Shown one piece after another: positions 34,893 through 45,762 of a stretch of 64,000 bases of DNA; the stretch's first letter is position 1; every line of letters begins with the position of its first letter. Source of the stretch: Vermamoeba vermiformis (taxonomy: Eukaryota > Tubulinea > Echinamoebida); NCBI GenBank assembly GCA_045837725.1, contig JBEWZL010000238.1:248001-312000 (forward strand). The letters are read 5' to 3'. The position numbers were made by a program, and so were the translations under genes. The notes under the pieces are model-generated. The model saw only the letters and a list, made by a program, of their open reading frames with translations. It did not search any database and was not told the DNA's origin.

Positions 34893-37409
34893 ATGAAGTC
34901 ATTATTATTACTGTGCCTACTCTTGCTGACCGAAAGCAATTTTTACGTCAGCGCGGTGTATCCGGAAGAAATATCCATTCAGATTAAAGTAACGCTGCAA
35001 CGCGATGCCCCTGCGATCACCCTCGAATGGAATTACACCCAACCAGCTGATGCTGACACATGCGTTTCTGATTGCGTCTTCGATGTTTTCAGATGCGATG
35101 ATCCGTTTGATCCGACACCGAATTGCTGGGGAAATCCCTTTTGCACTGCTGATCTCATCCAGGGCCCAGGTTCTTATGGTTGTACCGATACTAATGTTCA
35201 GGTAGGTTGACTGATGAACAAATAAAGAGGTGAATTAATTTTTGTAAAGCGGAACAAAATTTCATTTCTAATTTAAAAATATTTACCTCTATTTTTGTTA
35301 TTGAATTAGTATTAATACTTATAGCGCTTGGTCGATAATTTGACCGTTTTCGCTTTCTTCGATCCGAACAACAAACGAATACAAAATTGTACTAAAACAG
35401 TTATCCAGATTGGTCGGCCTTATGAATACAGGGTTAAATCAAGATTTATTGTCAAAGCTTCTTATTCTCCCCCTGATGGCTATGTCGTGGCAGGTATTGA
35501 TCTGCCATTGATCGAAAACAGAGGCCACGTAATTCTTGTGGTAGCTTCGGATGCAGCGACAAACATGACTGAAGAGCTTGATCAGCTTAGAATGGATATG
35601 ATTGGCGACGGATGGGAGGTTTCGAATATTTTAGTCGAACTCAACGATACGGGTAAGTTGCCAACAAAAAATGAAAAATAAATTATAAAATCGATCCGAA
35701 TCTAACTTCAATCTGCAGTGCCCGATATCCGCAGTAAGATTAAAGAAGCTCATAATAATCGCGACATGTCGACCACATTTTTGTTTGGAAATGTGGCTGT
35801 TCCCTACAGTGGCGAACTCAGTCCGGATGGACACACAGACCACATAGGAGCTTGGCCCGCTGATGGTAGAACTATAATCCGTCTTTCAAGGATAAACTAA
35901 TCTTCTATTATTCAGTTTTCTACACTTCATTGAATGATAGCGTGTGGACTGATTCTATCATCAACAACGCAGGTGCAACAGATCCGAGAAATCACAACGT
36001 TCCTGGTGACGGCAAATACGATGTAACCTTTCTAAACAACCTTCAAGTGCCTTTGATAATCGAAGTGCGGCCTATAACTATCGCTCATCTGGAGGTAAAC
36101 CTGGACTTCGAGCAATTTTACAGTCTGACCATTTTCATCAGCTTGGACGAGTTAATTTGAAGCAATTTGACGGATTTGACGAAATGGATCTATTGAGGAA
36201 GTATTTGAAGAAGAATCATGGGTACAGACATCGAGAGCCAGAGTACACTTACGCGCAAAAAGCAGTCGTTAACGATGGTTGGAAAAATGTAGCAATAATG
36301 CAACCCGAAGCTAATGCAGCTACTGCGTAAGTCTGAATGCACAATAAAGTTAATATACATTTAAATAATGGTTATCATTTTTTCAGTTGGCGAACTTTTC
36401 CTGGATTGGTCGGCATCGAAAATATCTACGAAGGAAACTTGTTTGACACTCTTTATAACGATACGCAAGTACTTTCGATATATTTTGCATTATTAATGGT
36501 ATTTTTCAGAGCTATTCTTGCATACGCAGTTGGTTACGGAACATACACCTCCGAGCAGTACGTCGGAAGTACCTCCGATTGGCTGACAAAGACCGTTAAG
36601 GCCCCGTTTCAATTCCACCACGGAAGTTACTTCATTGATTGGGATGTGCCGAACAATTACTTGCGCTCTGTTATCGCTGGAAGTCACGCGTTGTCAGTGA
36701 TGACTTCATCTCGTCCTCGAGCGTACTTCCATCATTTGAACACGGGTACTCACCTTGGAAAATCAGCTCGATTGACGACAACACATGAAGACAAATATCA
36801 TTCGGTGAGATGACAAGAGATTTAAAAGTTTTCTTTGAGATGTGATCTGAGATGCGTTCTTTTTTAGGGCTTGTTTAAAAATTCAGTCACGCATTCTTTA
36901 CACGGAGGTATGTTTATTAATTTTTCAACGATTTTGAACTAATGCGTGGTTTGTCGTGAGCAGATCCGACTCTTCGAATGTACATTGTGGATGCACCTCG
37001 CAACGTCACTCGTGATAATTCTGAGAAAATTGGCCTGAAACTATCATGGAATGCATCTTCAGATACAGTGCTTGGCTATCATGTGTACAGATCAACAGAG
37101 TCGTTTGATGGACCGTACATCAGAGTCACCGAAAATATCGTGAGTGACACCACTTTCACCGACATGCCTGCTGTTTCGGGAAACATGTACTACATGGTAC
37201 GAGCCATACAACTGACGCAGACGCCGGCAACTACATTTTACAATCCAAGTCAAGCTGCTTTCTTCGAAACAACGTACGTTGCACCTCCACAAAGTCCTAT
37301 CCCGCCACCAAACGCTCCTGGTAAACCATCCGTGGCATTCGCTTCAACTTTATCGGCACAATTGTTGCTCTTAGTAAGTTCTTTGGCCGTCACTCTTGTA
37401 GTCCTTTAG
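34893..37409 (+). CDS. Secreted, tail-anchored bacterial-like surface protein with FN3 domain (array copy 2)
   Basis: This is the intact second paralog, with the same exon plan and order as copy 1: signal peptide MKSLLLLCLLLLTESNFYVS, Cys-rich domain (CVSDCVFDVFRCDDPFDPTP, CWG), the alpha/beta region (GHVILVVASDAATNMTEEL, TFLFGNVAVPYSGELSPDG, GAWPAD, HNVPGDGKYD), an extra helix-rich insert and the HGDPTLRMYIV block, then FN3 (IGLKLSWNASSDTVLGYHVY) and a hydrophobic tail. Here the insert before GTYTSEQY is TAILAYAVG-like where copy 1 has VLSFSVG. Long blocks are nearly identical in DNA to copies 1 and 3, including synonymous sites, which points to recent duplication or gene conversion. The best start is the ATG at 34893, directly before the hydrophobic core. 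Confidence 0.8.
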
Positions 37410-37796
37410 GAATAACAGTCACTCTGTGCGAAACACCTTTCGGAACAACCGTTATGTTGTATTCGAGTGTAAAGTATCTCATTTCACCAAACAGAATAGC
37501 TGCTACAGTAAATTAAATTTACGTATTTACATCACCTTTTGGCATCACATATCTAATGGCCGTTGCTACACATAACGGTTCCGAAATGGTTATTTGAATT
37601 CACGATTGAAGTACCCACAGCCATTAAGACATTGGTGTGGTAGATCGGTCGTTTTTCATCGTCACGTGCTTTCATCGAATTACTCTAAACGTTTAAGAGA
37701 AACTGCGTTTTTACTATGTTTGGAAGCGGCCTCGCTTTCCGAAAATCAAGGCCCGCTTTACTCAACGTTTAATTTAATGCAACCACAAGTAAAGTA
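37410..37796. other. Intergenic region, promoter of array copy 3
   Basis: This spacer of nearly 390 bp repeats parts of the spacer before copy 2 (see the shared GCTATGTTTGGAAGC-like and CCGCTTTACTCAAC blocks near 37714-37770). A mirrored pair ATAACGGTTCCG / CGGAACAACCGTTAT occurs across 37439-37586. No independent gene is seen. Confidence 0.45.
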
Positions 37797-38046
37797 ATGA
37801 TGAAGTCATTAATATTACTGGGCTTACTCTTGCTGAGCCAAAGCAATTTTTACGTCAGCGCGGTGTTTTCGGAAGAAATATCCATTCAGATCAAAGTAAC
37901 GCTGCAACGCGATACCCCTGCGATCACCCTCGAATGGAATTATACCCACCCAGCTGATGCTAACGCATGTGTTGTAGACTGCGTCTTCGATGTTTTCAGA
38001 TGCGAGGATCCTTTCAATCAGACTCAGAATTGCTGGGGAAATCCCT

Positions 38047-38307
38047 AAAGTTGAATTAGATAAAATGAGATATCTCCCATTCTGAAAACAAAGTTGCTTC
38101 AAAATGATCAACTCACCTCAGGCAGTACCACGCACAAGGTCCGGTCGCCAAACACTCGAAAAAAAATTTTACATCTGTGATCTGAAAAAAAAATTTTACT
38201 GCCTGTGCACCGGACCATGCGGAACAGATTGCCTGAGGTGAGTTGTGCAAAATGAAGTCAAGTTGTTTTTTCAATGAGACGTATCTCATTTTATCTAATT
38301 CAACTTT
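38047..38307. mobile_element. MITE copy A (non-autonomous DNA transposon, 261 bp)
   Basis: The element begins AAAGTTGAATTAGATAAAAT and ends with its reverse complement; the terminal inverted repeats match perfectly for 26 bp. Beyond them the two arms remain related for about 110 bp each (both carry AACTCACCTCAGGCA and GGTCCGGT as inverted pairs), so the whole element can fold into one long hairpin. It is flanked by a 4-bp duplication CCCT (38043-38046 and 38308-38311). The site is an exon of the third array gene, and copy 2 shows the empty site. A second copy at 61552-61812 is identical in every base that I compared. It has no coding capacity. A 4-bp target duplication without TTAA does not fit piggyBac; the superfamily is undetermined. 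Confidence 0.92.
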
Positions 38308-40029
38308 CCCTTTTATACTGTCGATCTCATTCAAGGCCCAGGTTCTTATGGTTGTACCGATACTAATGTTCAGGTATTTGACTTACGAAAAATTAACAAC
38401 GTTAATTAATTTTGTAAAGCGGAACCAAAATTTCATTTCTAATTTAAAAATATTTACCTCCAATTTTTTTTGGTGAATTAGTAATAAAGCCTGTAATACT
38501 CGGTCTATAATTTGACCGCTTTCGCTTTCCTCGATCCGAACAAAATTGTACTAAAATAGTTATCCAGATTGGTCGGCCTTATGAATACAGGGTTAAATCA
38601 AGATTTTTCATTCGTTCTGGTGATAATAATTATCCTCCTCCCGATGGATATGTCGTGGCAGGAATTGATCTGCCATTGATCGAAAACAGAGGCCACGTAA
38701 TTCTTGTGGTAGCTTCGGATGCAGCGACAAACATGACTGAAGAGCTTGATCAGCTTAGAATGGACATGATTGGCGACGGATGGGAGGTTTCGAACATTGT
38801 AGTCGAACTCAACGATACGGGCAAGTTGCCAACAAAAAATACAACTAAAATCGATCCGAATCTAACTTCAGTCTTTAGTCCCCGATGTTCGCGACAAGAT
38901 TAAAGAAGCTCATAATAATCGCGACATGTCGACGATATTTTTGTTTGGAAATGTGGCTGTACCCTACAGTGGCAATCTTAATCCGGATGCACACCAAGAC
39001 CACCTTGGAGCTTGGCCCGCTGATGGTAAAGCTATAAGATGACTTCATAGATAAACTAATCTTCTATTAATCAGCTTTCTACACTTCGCTTAATGATAGC
39101 GTGTGGACTGATGAGCTCATCGACAACGCAGCTGCATCAGATCCGAGAAATCACAACGTTCCTGGTGACGGCAAATACGACGTTAGCAATCTAGGCTTCC
39201 TTCAGATATCTGAAAAAAACATATATATCCCATGGAGGCCTATAACTATTTCTCATTTGGAGGTAAGACGAAACGTCTATCTGGTTTACAGTCTGACGTT
39301 TTTCATCAGCTTGGACGAGTTAATTTGAAGCAATTTGACGGATTTTACGAAGTGGATTTATTAAGAAAGTATTTGAAGAAGAATCATGGGTACAGACATC
39401 GGGATCCCGAGTACACTTACGCGCAAAAAGCAGTCGTTAACGATGGTTGGAGATACGTTGCAGCATTGCAACCCGAAGCTAATGCAGCTCCTGCGTAAGT
39501 CTAAATGCAATATTGAATATAGTAATAATTAATTTGTTTTTCAGTTGGCGCTCTTTTCCTGGATTGGTCGGAATTGAAAATATCTATGAAGGAAACTTGT
39601 TTGAAGCTCTTTATAACGATACGCAAGTACTTTCGATATATGTTGCAGTACTAATGGTATATTTCAGAGCTATTCTTGCTTATGGAGTTGGTTACGGTAC
39701 TTACACCTCCGAGCAGTATGTTGGAAGCACTTACGATTGGCTGACAAAGACCGTTAAATCGCCTTTTCAATTCCATTATGGAAGTTACTTCCCTGATTGG
39801 GATATACCTAACAATTACTTGCGCTCTGTTATCGCTGGAAGTCACGCGTTGTCAGTGATGACTTCATCTCGCCCCCAAGCGTACTTCCATCATTTGAACA
39901 CGGGTACTCATATCGGAAAATCAGCTCGATTGACGACAATACATGAAGGCAAATATTATCCGGTAAGACTCACGCATAACAGAGGTTCAAAAAGTTCGAT
40001 ATCTGAGATATGTTCTTTTTAGGGTTATT

Positions 40030-41603
40030 ATATCCCTTTGATCCCTGCGCACGAAAAAAAATTAATTTCGGGCGAAGATATTGGTATTTCAATTAAATTG
40101 GGCATTTTTTTGCGCATTTATAAGCTATTTACACCTAGCTATAGGGAGGTTTTTGCTGAATTTCTTCGAGTAAAAAAAATAAATAAATTATTACTCGATC
40201 TGGTCTTTAACGCGTCGCTCTGTCTTTTATCTTTGATAATATTGATGAAATAGCATACAATTAACTTTAGCAAGCTTATCACTTGCTGCCCTGTAGTTGC
40301 GGGCGATTCGCTGCCAAAAAAATAGTCTTTTCGCTGGCAAAACCGATTTATTATTCACTCCGCAATCACAGTACCATGAAGCACGACCAAATCATCTACC
40401 AGAATAAGCTGGGGTGACACCAAATCACCTTGGCCGCGTCCACTGGAGATGCTGCGGCCACATTCATGGGAAATTATCGAACTGCAAGTTATATTTGGTT
40501 TGATAATCGGAAAAAAATTGTCTTATATATAGCCATGCATTGTCGATAAAATACTAGCTGAAGAGAAGCAAACAGGTATAAAAATTTCAGATTCGAATTT
40601 TTTAATTTTTAAATATTTTCTGCACGAGCACTGTTACAAATCAATGCTTCTAAACTTACACTTACCTTTATAGATTGCAGTTATTAAATTTAAATCATTA
40701 ATGTGCAAATTCTAACGGCTATATTTTTAGGCGGCAAGTTTTTCGCGCACGATCTGAATACAACAGGTATCGATGCGGTAAAACAATGCACTACGTAATT
40801 TTAAATGACTAATTCAATACGGAAACAGCAACGGTAAGTAATAATTTACGTACCATAGTTGCGGCGAATGCGTGCCAGCAAAATTCAAGTTTTTACAGTT
40901 CCAAGGTGAATTTCATCGCCTATCTAACACTGTGTATTATATTTAGGATTGTTAAAACTATTGGACACTATTAATTATCAATAAACAATGTTAAACAATC
41001 CGGCGTCTAAGGGTGAAACCTTAGCGCCGCTACAACGAGAAAGTTACGCGTTGATTCTCGACGATGTGGGTCAGAGTATGGTCTGGAGGTCGTGTTGCTT
41101 CGGTGACACCACTGGTTCGGAACAGCACTCTCACTGGCACTGAGTTGGATGGGCTAGAAAGTGACTTGTCACTTGCCGTAGCGGACACTCTTTTGTTGTA
41201 CGGTCTCCTTTATGGAGGGGTGTCATCTTGATGCCTGCGACCTTTATCTTGATGAATCGCATGGTTTTGGCCGTGTCAGTCACCTCAACGTGACTTCGAC
41301 ACTTGGATGGGTTAGGGCCCGGCCAAATTCCTCCCTATGAATACTTAGGCTTGCTCAACCAAGTCTTGTATTGCGATTTATCCCTTTTTAATGATAAAAC
41401 AAAGAAATAAGCTTGGGGAAGTGGATCGGATCCGGGGCTGATCTGGATCCACGCAGGGGTGTGGCGCACTGTCAATGGACATCGCCCAACAAAATTGTAC
41501 CATTTTTTGTACTACAGTCTCTTCTGGCGATTAACGGAAATCAAAGGTCCTGAATTTTTGTATAATTTTTATCTAAAAGCATTGGCCGGCCGAAGAGGGA
41601 TAT
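40030..41603. other. 1.57-kb insertion of unknown origin in array copy 3
   Basis: Similarity to copies 1 and 2 stops at about 40030 and resumes at 41604. The edges carry an imperfect 10-bp inverted repeat (ATATCCCTTT at 40030-40039 and AGAGGGATAT at 41594-41603), but I see no clear target duplication. Inside are short open stretches next to splice-like sequences (around 40420-40490 and 40731-40797, the latter reading GKFFAHDLNTTGIDAV) that look like remains of an unrelated intron-containing gene. There is also a GC-richer part, 41001-41480, with a strong hairpin at 41001-41029. No transposase can be recognised. It may be a non-autonomous element, a filler insertion or captured genomic DNA. 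Confidence 0.5.
41001..41029. other. Strong hairpin inside the insertion
   Basis: CGGCGTCTAAGG pairs with CCTTAGCGCCG around the 6-nt loop GTGAAA, an 11-bp stem with one bulged T. It lies in the GC-richer half of the insertion, close to another inverted repeat (AAGTGACTTGTCACTT at about 41159-41174). It could belong to a structured RNA or a transposon end; no family match is recognised. Confidence 0.5.
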
Positions 41604-42390
41604 GAATTCAGTAACGCATTCTTTACATGGAGGTACGTATTTTGATTTTTCAACGACTTGGTACTAACAATTGGTTTGTCGTGAGCAGATCCGACTCTTC
41701 GAATGTACGTTGTGGATGCACCTCGCAACGTCACTCGTGATAATTCTGAGAAAATTGGCCTGAAATTATCATGGAATGCATCATCAGATACAGTGCTTGG
41801 CTATCACGTGTACAGATCCACAGAGTCGTTTGATGGACCGTACATCAGAGTCACCGAAAATATCGTGAGTGACACCACTTTCACCGACATGCCTGCTGTT
41901 TCGGGAAAGATTTACTACATGGTACGAGCCATACAGCTGACAGAGACGCCGGCGACTACATTTTATAACCCAAGTCAAGCTGCTTTCTTCGAAACAACGT
42001 ACGTTGCGCCTCCACAAAGTCCCATACCGAAAACTAAACCAACCGTGGCATTCGCTTCAACTTTATCGGCACAACTGTTGCTCGTAGTAAGCTCTTTGAT
42101 CGTTACTCTTGTAGTCCTTTAGAAACAACCGTATTATTGTATTGTAATAAACATAAATATTCATTGCATTTCCTATTTTAATCGCAAAAGTTAATACGTC
42201 ACAACTTATCGCATGACATATTCATAGCCTGGCTTGGAAAATTCTTTTCTAGAAACAAGTACTATGTTTAAGTAACGCACCAAAAATACAATTTGTTGAA
42301 CGAGTTCGGGTTTTTATTTACAAATGCGTGGTCAAAAGTGTACAAGAACTCCGTTTCGAGCGAAATATAAACGGGTTTTAAAGTCGTTTT

Positions 42391-43609
42391 TTATACGCTG
42401 TGATGAACGCTCTTGTAGCTCTCGATCAAATCTTTGACTTGTGAAACATTTGGGATATTTTCGAAGGCGTACGGGTTAGCGTAAAGATTGCTTCTGATTG
42501 GATGAGCACCTATAATACGAAAATACATTAATATCCATACTATTTAGCGAAATATTAATAGCGGTGCGTACCAGCAAATGTCAAGCTAAATGTCAAAGTG
42601 CCAGATCCGTCTTCTTTTCTCGTCATCGAAATTTGCTGCAAGCCCTCGTAGTCACTCGAATGCACCAATACGGCATTTGATTCGCGAAATTTCGGAGTTA
42701 AAACGATCATGAAAATACGTTTGTTCGTGATGCCGTAGAGTTTGATGTCAGTTTTGAACAAGCGATAACATCCACCGATAAATAGCATAATCCTATTATA
42801 AGAGTAAATAATACTATATATGACATAGAATATGATATTACCATGATGCTACACATGCAACAGCAACCAGCAATGGCCAAGAAATATCGTTATCACAATA
42901 GACTCCAAAAAAGACAAGACTAGCAAGAGCTGCTAAACCAGATGAACCAAATGAATCTGCAGCTCGACGGTCTATATAAAATATTAGTATCATTAATTAT
43001 AAGGTTTTTAGCGTCGCTGATCGGATCTTACTTTGGATCGCAGGTTCGAATGCCCAAGCCAAGACTTCATCCGATTTAATTTCCGATAAAAGATGATTTT
43101 TATGCTCGCTTGATACTGTTATATTATCTGAAGGTGTAGGAGTAGGTGAGGTAATCAAAGGACGTCTACAAAAAGCAGATCAGCGATGGTCGTACCGTAG
43201 AAATAATTTGCGCGGCGATTTATTTTTGTAAATTTATCATAATTTAGTATTATAATTATCGATATGTCGCATAATAAAGTAGAAGAAATGTGCACAAAGC
43301 AATTTTTCAAACTTACGTTTCTGAATCGTATTTGGGCTTTCTTTTCTTGAAGCAGGCTAGTACCGTCATAAATATAGATAATAATAGCAACGTTCCACAG
43401 AAGATTACTGCGGGAATGAAAAAAAAACGTTAGATCGGTGCATTTAAAGCAGGCCTATCTCTTTAAATATATTCCTATGAGTATATATAATACTTACTTC
43501 CTCCGATTAAGGTTTCGCGGGGAACTGATGATCCGTAAGCCGGATTTGTTCTAGCAGATACGAATCCGATCCCCAGCAATAGGCAGAGTAATTGCGGTAT
43601 ATGCTTCAT
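42391..43609 (-). CDS. Membrane protein with a bacterial-PH-like cytosolic domain
   Basis: Six exons on the minus strand give about 290 residues. The start MKHIPQLLCLLLGIGFVSA is a signal peptide. After a short linker there is a membrane helix (IFCGTLLLLSIFMTVLACF) followed by KKRK, then a Pro/Ser linker. HLLSEIKSDEVLAWAFEP opens the next module, followed by two hydrophobic segments (SGLAALASLVFFGVY, SWPLLVAVACVASWIMLFI) and KLYGITNKRIFMIVL. The phrases DEVLxWxxxP and YxITNxRIxxI are hallmarks of the bPH/YdbT-type pleckstrin-like fold, common in bacterial membrane proteins. The last exon (NLYANPYAFENIPNVSQVKD) is hydrophilic. The function is unknown; a role in membrane lipid or protein homeostasis is speculation. 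Confidence 0.72.
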
Positions 43610-44077
43610 ATGTTATTCGTTACGCTTTTTTTGTTATAATTGACCGATTGTTGCGTCTATTTTAACGTTAACCAGATATCTTTTCCTTTTTGCGATTTTT
43701 CGTTGCTCGAAAATAGCGTTGAAAAGTTTCATAATTATCTTTGCAAATTTCGCTTAATTTGCAGTACCCAAAGGTAAACTATGCACTTATAATCACTTTT
43801 GACGCATCACGGCTGAATTTGAAAATTGAAATCGCGAAAATGACGGCAAAGTCTCGGGTGCACCTTTATAGTTTATCGTTAATATTATCATTTTATAAAT
43901 AAATCAAGAGACGTAGAAAATAATTCATTATATGCATGCTAAATGATGCCATTAAGTTTGAGTAAAAGTGTCAAATCTGTCAGGATTTGGCCTTTCGGAT
44001 CGATTTGTTTGTAATTTTCATCATGGCTATTTGGTCGTACGATGCTATATATACATACCTTGTATTATCCGTTGATA
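43610..44077. other. Intergenic region upstream of the bPH-like membrane protein
   Basis: Nearly 470 bp between the 5' end of one minus-strand gene and the 3' end of the next. It is AT-rich with no protein-like frame, and I recognise neither an RNA gene nor a repeat. Confidence 0.5.
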
Positions 44078-45543
44078 TCAATAGAGAAGATTTCTGTTTC
44101 TAGTTTCAAAAAATTTCGCCATTTTCTCACGGGACTTTTGCAGCCCTTTGACATTCGTGCTTCCATTCAGATTAACGCTCCATACACAAAAATAATCCGG
44201 GCATATCAAGTCATGGTCTTGCATCGATACTGACTCGCATCTAATTATCTCCATTAAAGATCCGATACGGAAAAAATTGGACGGATCAATTTTTGGTACG
44301 TACCTTTTGCAACAATTTTGATGATAGTGCCTAGATAGACTCAAGAAGCAGAACGAATATATATAGTCCTTAATAATAAATATATAATTAGACATAAAAT
44401 TAAGGTACAAAAATTTGACGGTGTCAAAACTTACGATGACTGTCGAACAGTTCGGACAGACAACTTTGTTCCTCGAAATAAAATCATATACTTGGCCCTT
44501 ATATAGACAGCAGGGGTATAATAAATGTCTTCTAATCAACTATAAACAAAAAAAAATTAGTTTAATTCGTGATCTCAGATCCGATATTTGCGACAATCTT
44601 GAATATTGTGTATATGCATATGATACGTACCTTTTGCAATTGTCTCTTATTTCTAAATAAGGGAAAGTTGTCTTTCGCACAGGAAGTTAGATCCGTGTTA
44701 ACTGGAATTTTGAAGCCAATACTACGCAGTACATTGTACGGATTGCCTCGAAAATCTCTAGCTGCCTTATCTAGACATAATAAAATATTAATTATAGCTT
44801 AACTAATAAATATAGAAAGCTAGTAAATAGATCTCGTAGGAGAAAAAAAAAAGATCGAATTCGAAAATTAAGGCTTGCTGTAACTTGATGCAAAATGGAT
44901 TATAATAACTTACTATGCTTATTTTTCGCCGAATTTCTTGGAATATCTAATACAGACTCGTATTGAACGCATTTACAGCCACAGTCTTCATCGCAGCAGA
45001 TCTTGTTTTTGACGCACGAACAGTTATCCATGCATCCATCTATTATTATTAATATTAATGTAATGAATTATAATTCGCGCATATTTAAGTGGCCTTACCC
45101 GTGCATTTACAAGAGTAACTTTTTGTTAATGATTGTTTGGCCACTTTCCCGAAATCAAAATTGAGAGGTAACCACTAAAAATAATACAATGTTAGCTAAA
45201 TTTAATAATAATTATTATTATTAGTTGATTTTCAAGCGCAGTCCGAAAGTGCAATTTTCGGTCCCATCTCACTTTAGAAATCGCTTTTACTTACCGATAA
45301 GTCAAAAATTGTTAATCTAGCATATTGTTTCATCCAAAATGAATTATCAAGCAGATCTTTGAATTGCGTTACGGTAGATTTGGACGTGATCGACAAACTT
45401 ACCACTGATTTCAGTGGTATTTGCTCGATTATAATTAAAAATAATTCTCCAGGAAAATCCTGATAAATAACAACGTTAATATTTACATAAAAATGCCTTA
45501 GTACTCTAAATACCTGAAAAACGGATTTGACCGATTGTTCCAT
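44078..45543 (-). CDS. F-box protein with Cys-rich module
   Basis: The short first exon MEQSVKSVFQ joins DFPGELFLIIIEQIPLKSVV then LSITSKSTVTQFKDLLDNSF and WMKQYARLTIFDLS, a recognisable F-box with its following helix, so SCF ubiquitin-ligase recruitment is likely. A Cys-rich stretch comes next: SYSCKCTDGCMDNCSCV, KNKICCDEDCGCKCVQYE. It has at least ten Cys in 35 residues and could bind metal. Further on, FRGNPYNVLRSIGFKIP and LYPCCLYKGQVYDFI with VVCPNCSTVI add more Cys pairs. The 3' end is uncertain: the frame from about 44539 runs open to TGA at 44078 through AT-rich sequence that may be intron, ending ICPDYFCVWSVN and ETRNRNLLY. I recognise no named family for the C-terminal half. Confidence 0.62.
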
Positions 45544-45762
45544 CTTATCTTCTCTGGAAGCTTCGTGGTTATTAAAGATCTGGTATCTACCTTATATAAT
45601 ATAAATAGACCAAAGTCTTTTTGCACGAGGGTTGGTGGTGAACTTGCGAAAAAGATTTCAATTAACCCAAAATTTTACTGGAGCGAAACACAATCCATAA
45701 ATAACCCTTGAAATAATATCGATACAGTTAGTATATAATTATCTTCAGTGGGTTAATAACAA

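Larger units (their letters stand above)
37797..42122 (+). pseudogene. Array copy 3 of the bacterial-like surface protein, interrupted by two insertions
   Basis: The third paralog starts MMKSLILLGLLLLSQSNFYV and follows the plan of copies 1 and 2, up to FN3 and the tail ending at TAG 42120-42122. It is broken twice. A 261-bp MITE sits in exon 1 at 38047-38307, right after the Cys-rich CWGNP phrase, and brings a stop codon into the frame. A second insertion of about 1.57 kb (40030-41603) separates the exon ending near GYY from the exon that carries the LHGDPTLRMYVV block. The DNA between the insertions is still very close to copy 2 (for example GHVILVVASDAATNMTEEL and HNVPGDGKYD are unchanged), so the loss is recent. 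The 3' part (41604-42122) could in principle still be transcribed. Removing the MITE with one copy of its target duplication leaves the flanks in the same frame as copy 2. Confidence 0.72.

Noticed and set aside
35328-35408. Extra exon piece (LTVFAFFDPNN) in array copy 2
   Set aside because: The matching stretch in copies 1 and 3 lies upstream of the shared acceptor before IGRPYEYR and is not open in the same way. It is more likely intron.
38047-38307. The MITE as a normal exon or intron of the array gene
   Set aside because: The paralogs lack it, it has TIRs and a target duplication, and an identical copy exists elsewhere.
41285-41310. ACTTGGATGGGTTAG resembling part of 5S rRNA
   Set aside because: Only about a dozen bases agree with the TACTTGGATGGG region of 5S rRNA. 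The other conserved 5S segments are missing.
32042-42122. Bacterial contamination as the source of the surface protein array
   Set aside because: All copies are split by standard short introns and lie between host genes with the same composition.
43035-43055. GGTTCGAAT resembling a tRNA B box
   Set aside because: No cloverleaf can be drawn around it, and it lies inside an exon of the bPH-like membrane protein gene.
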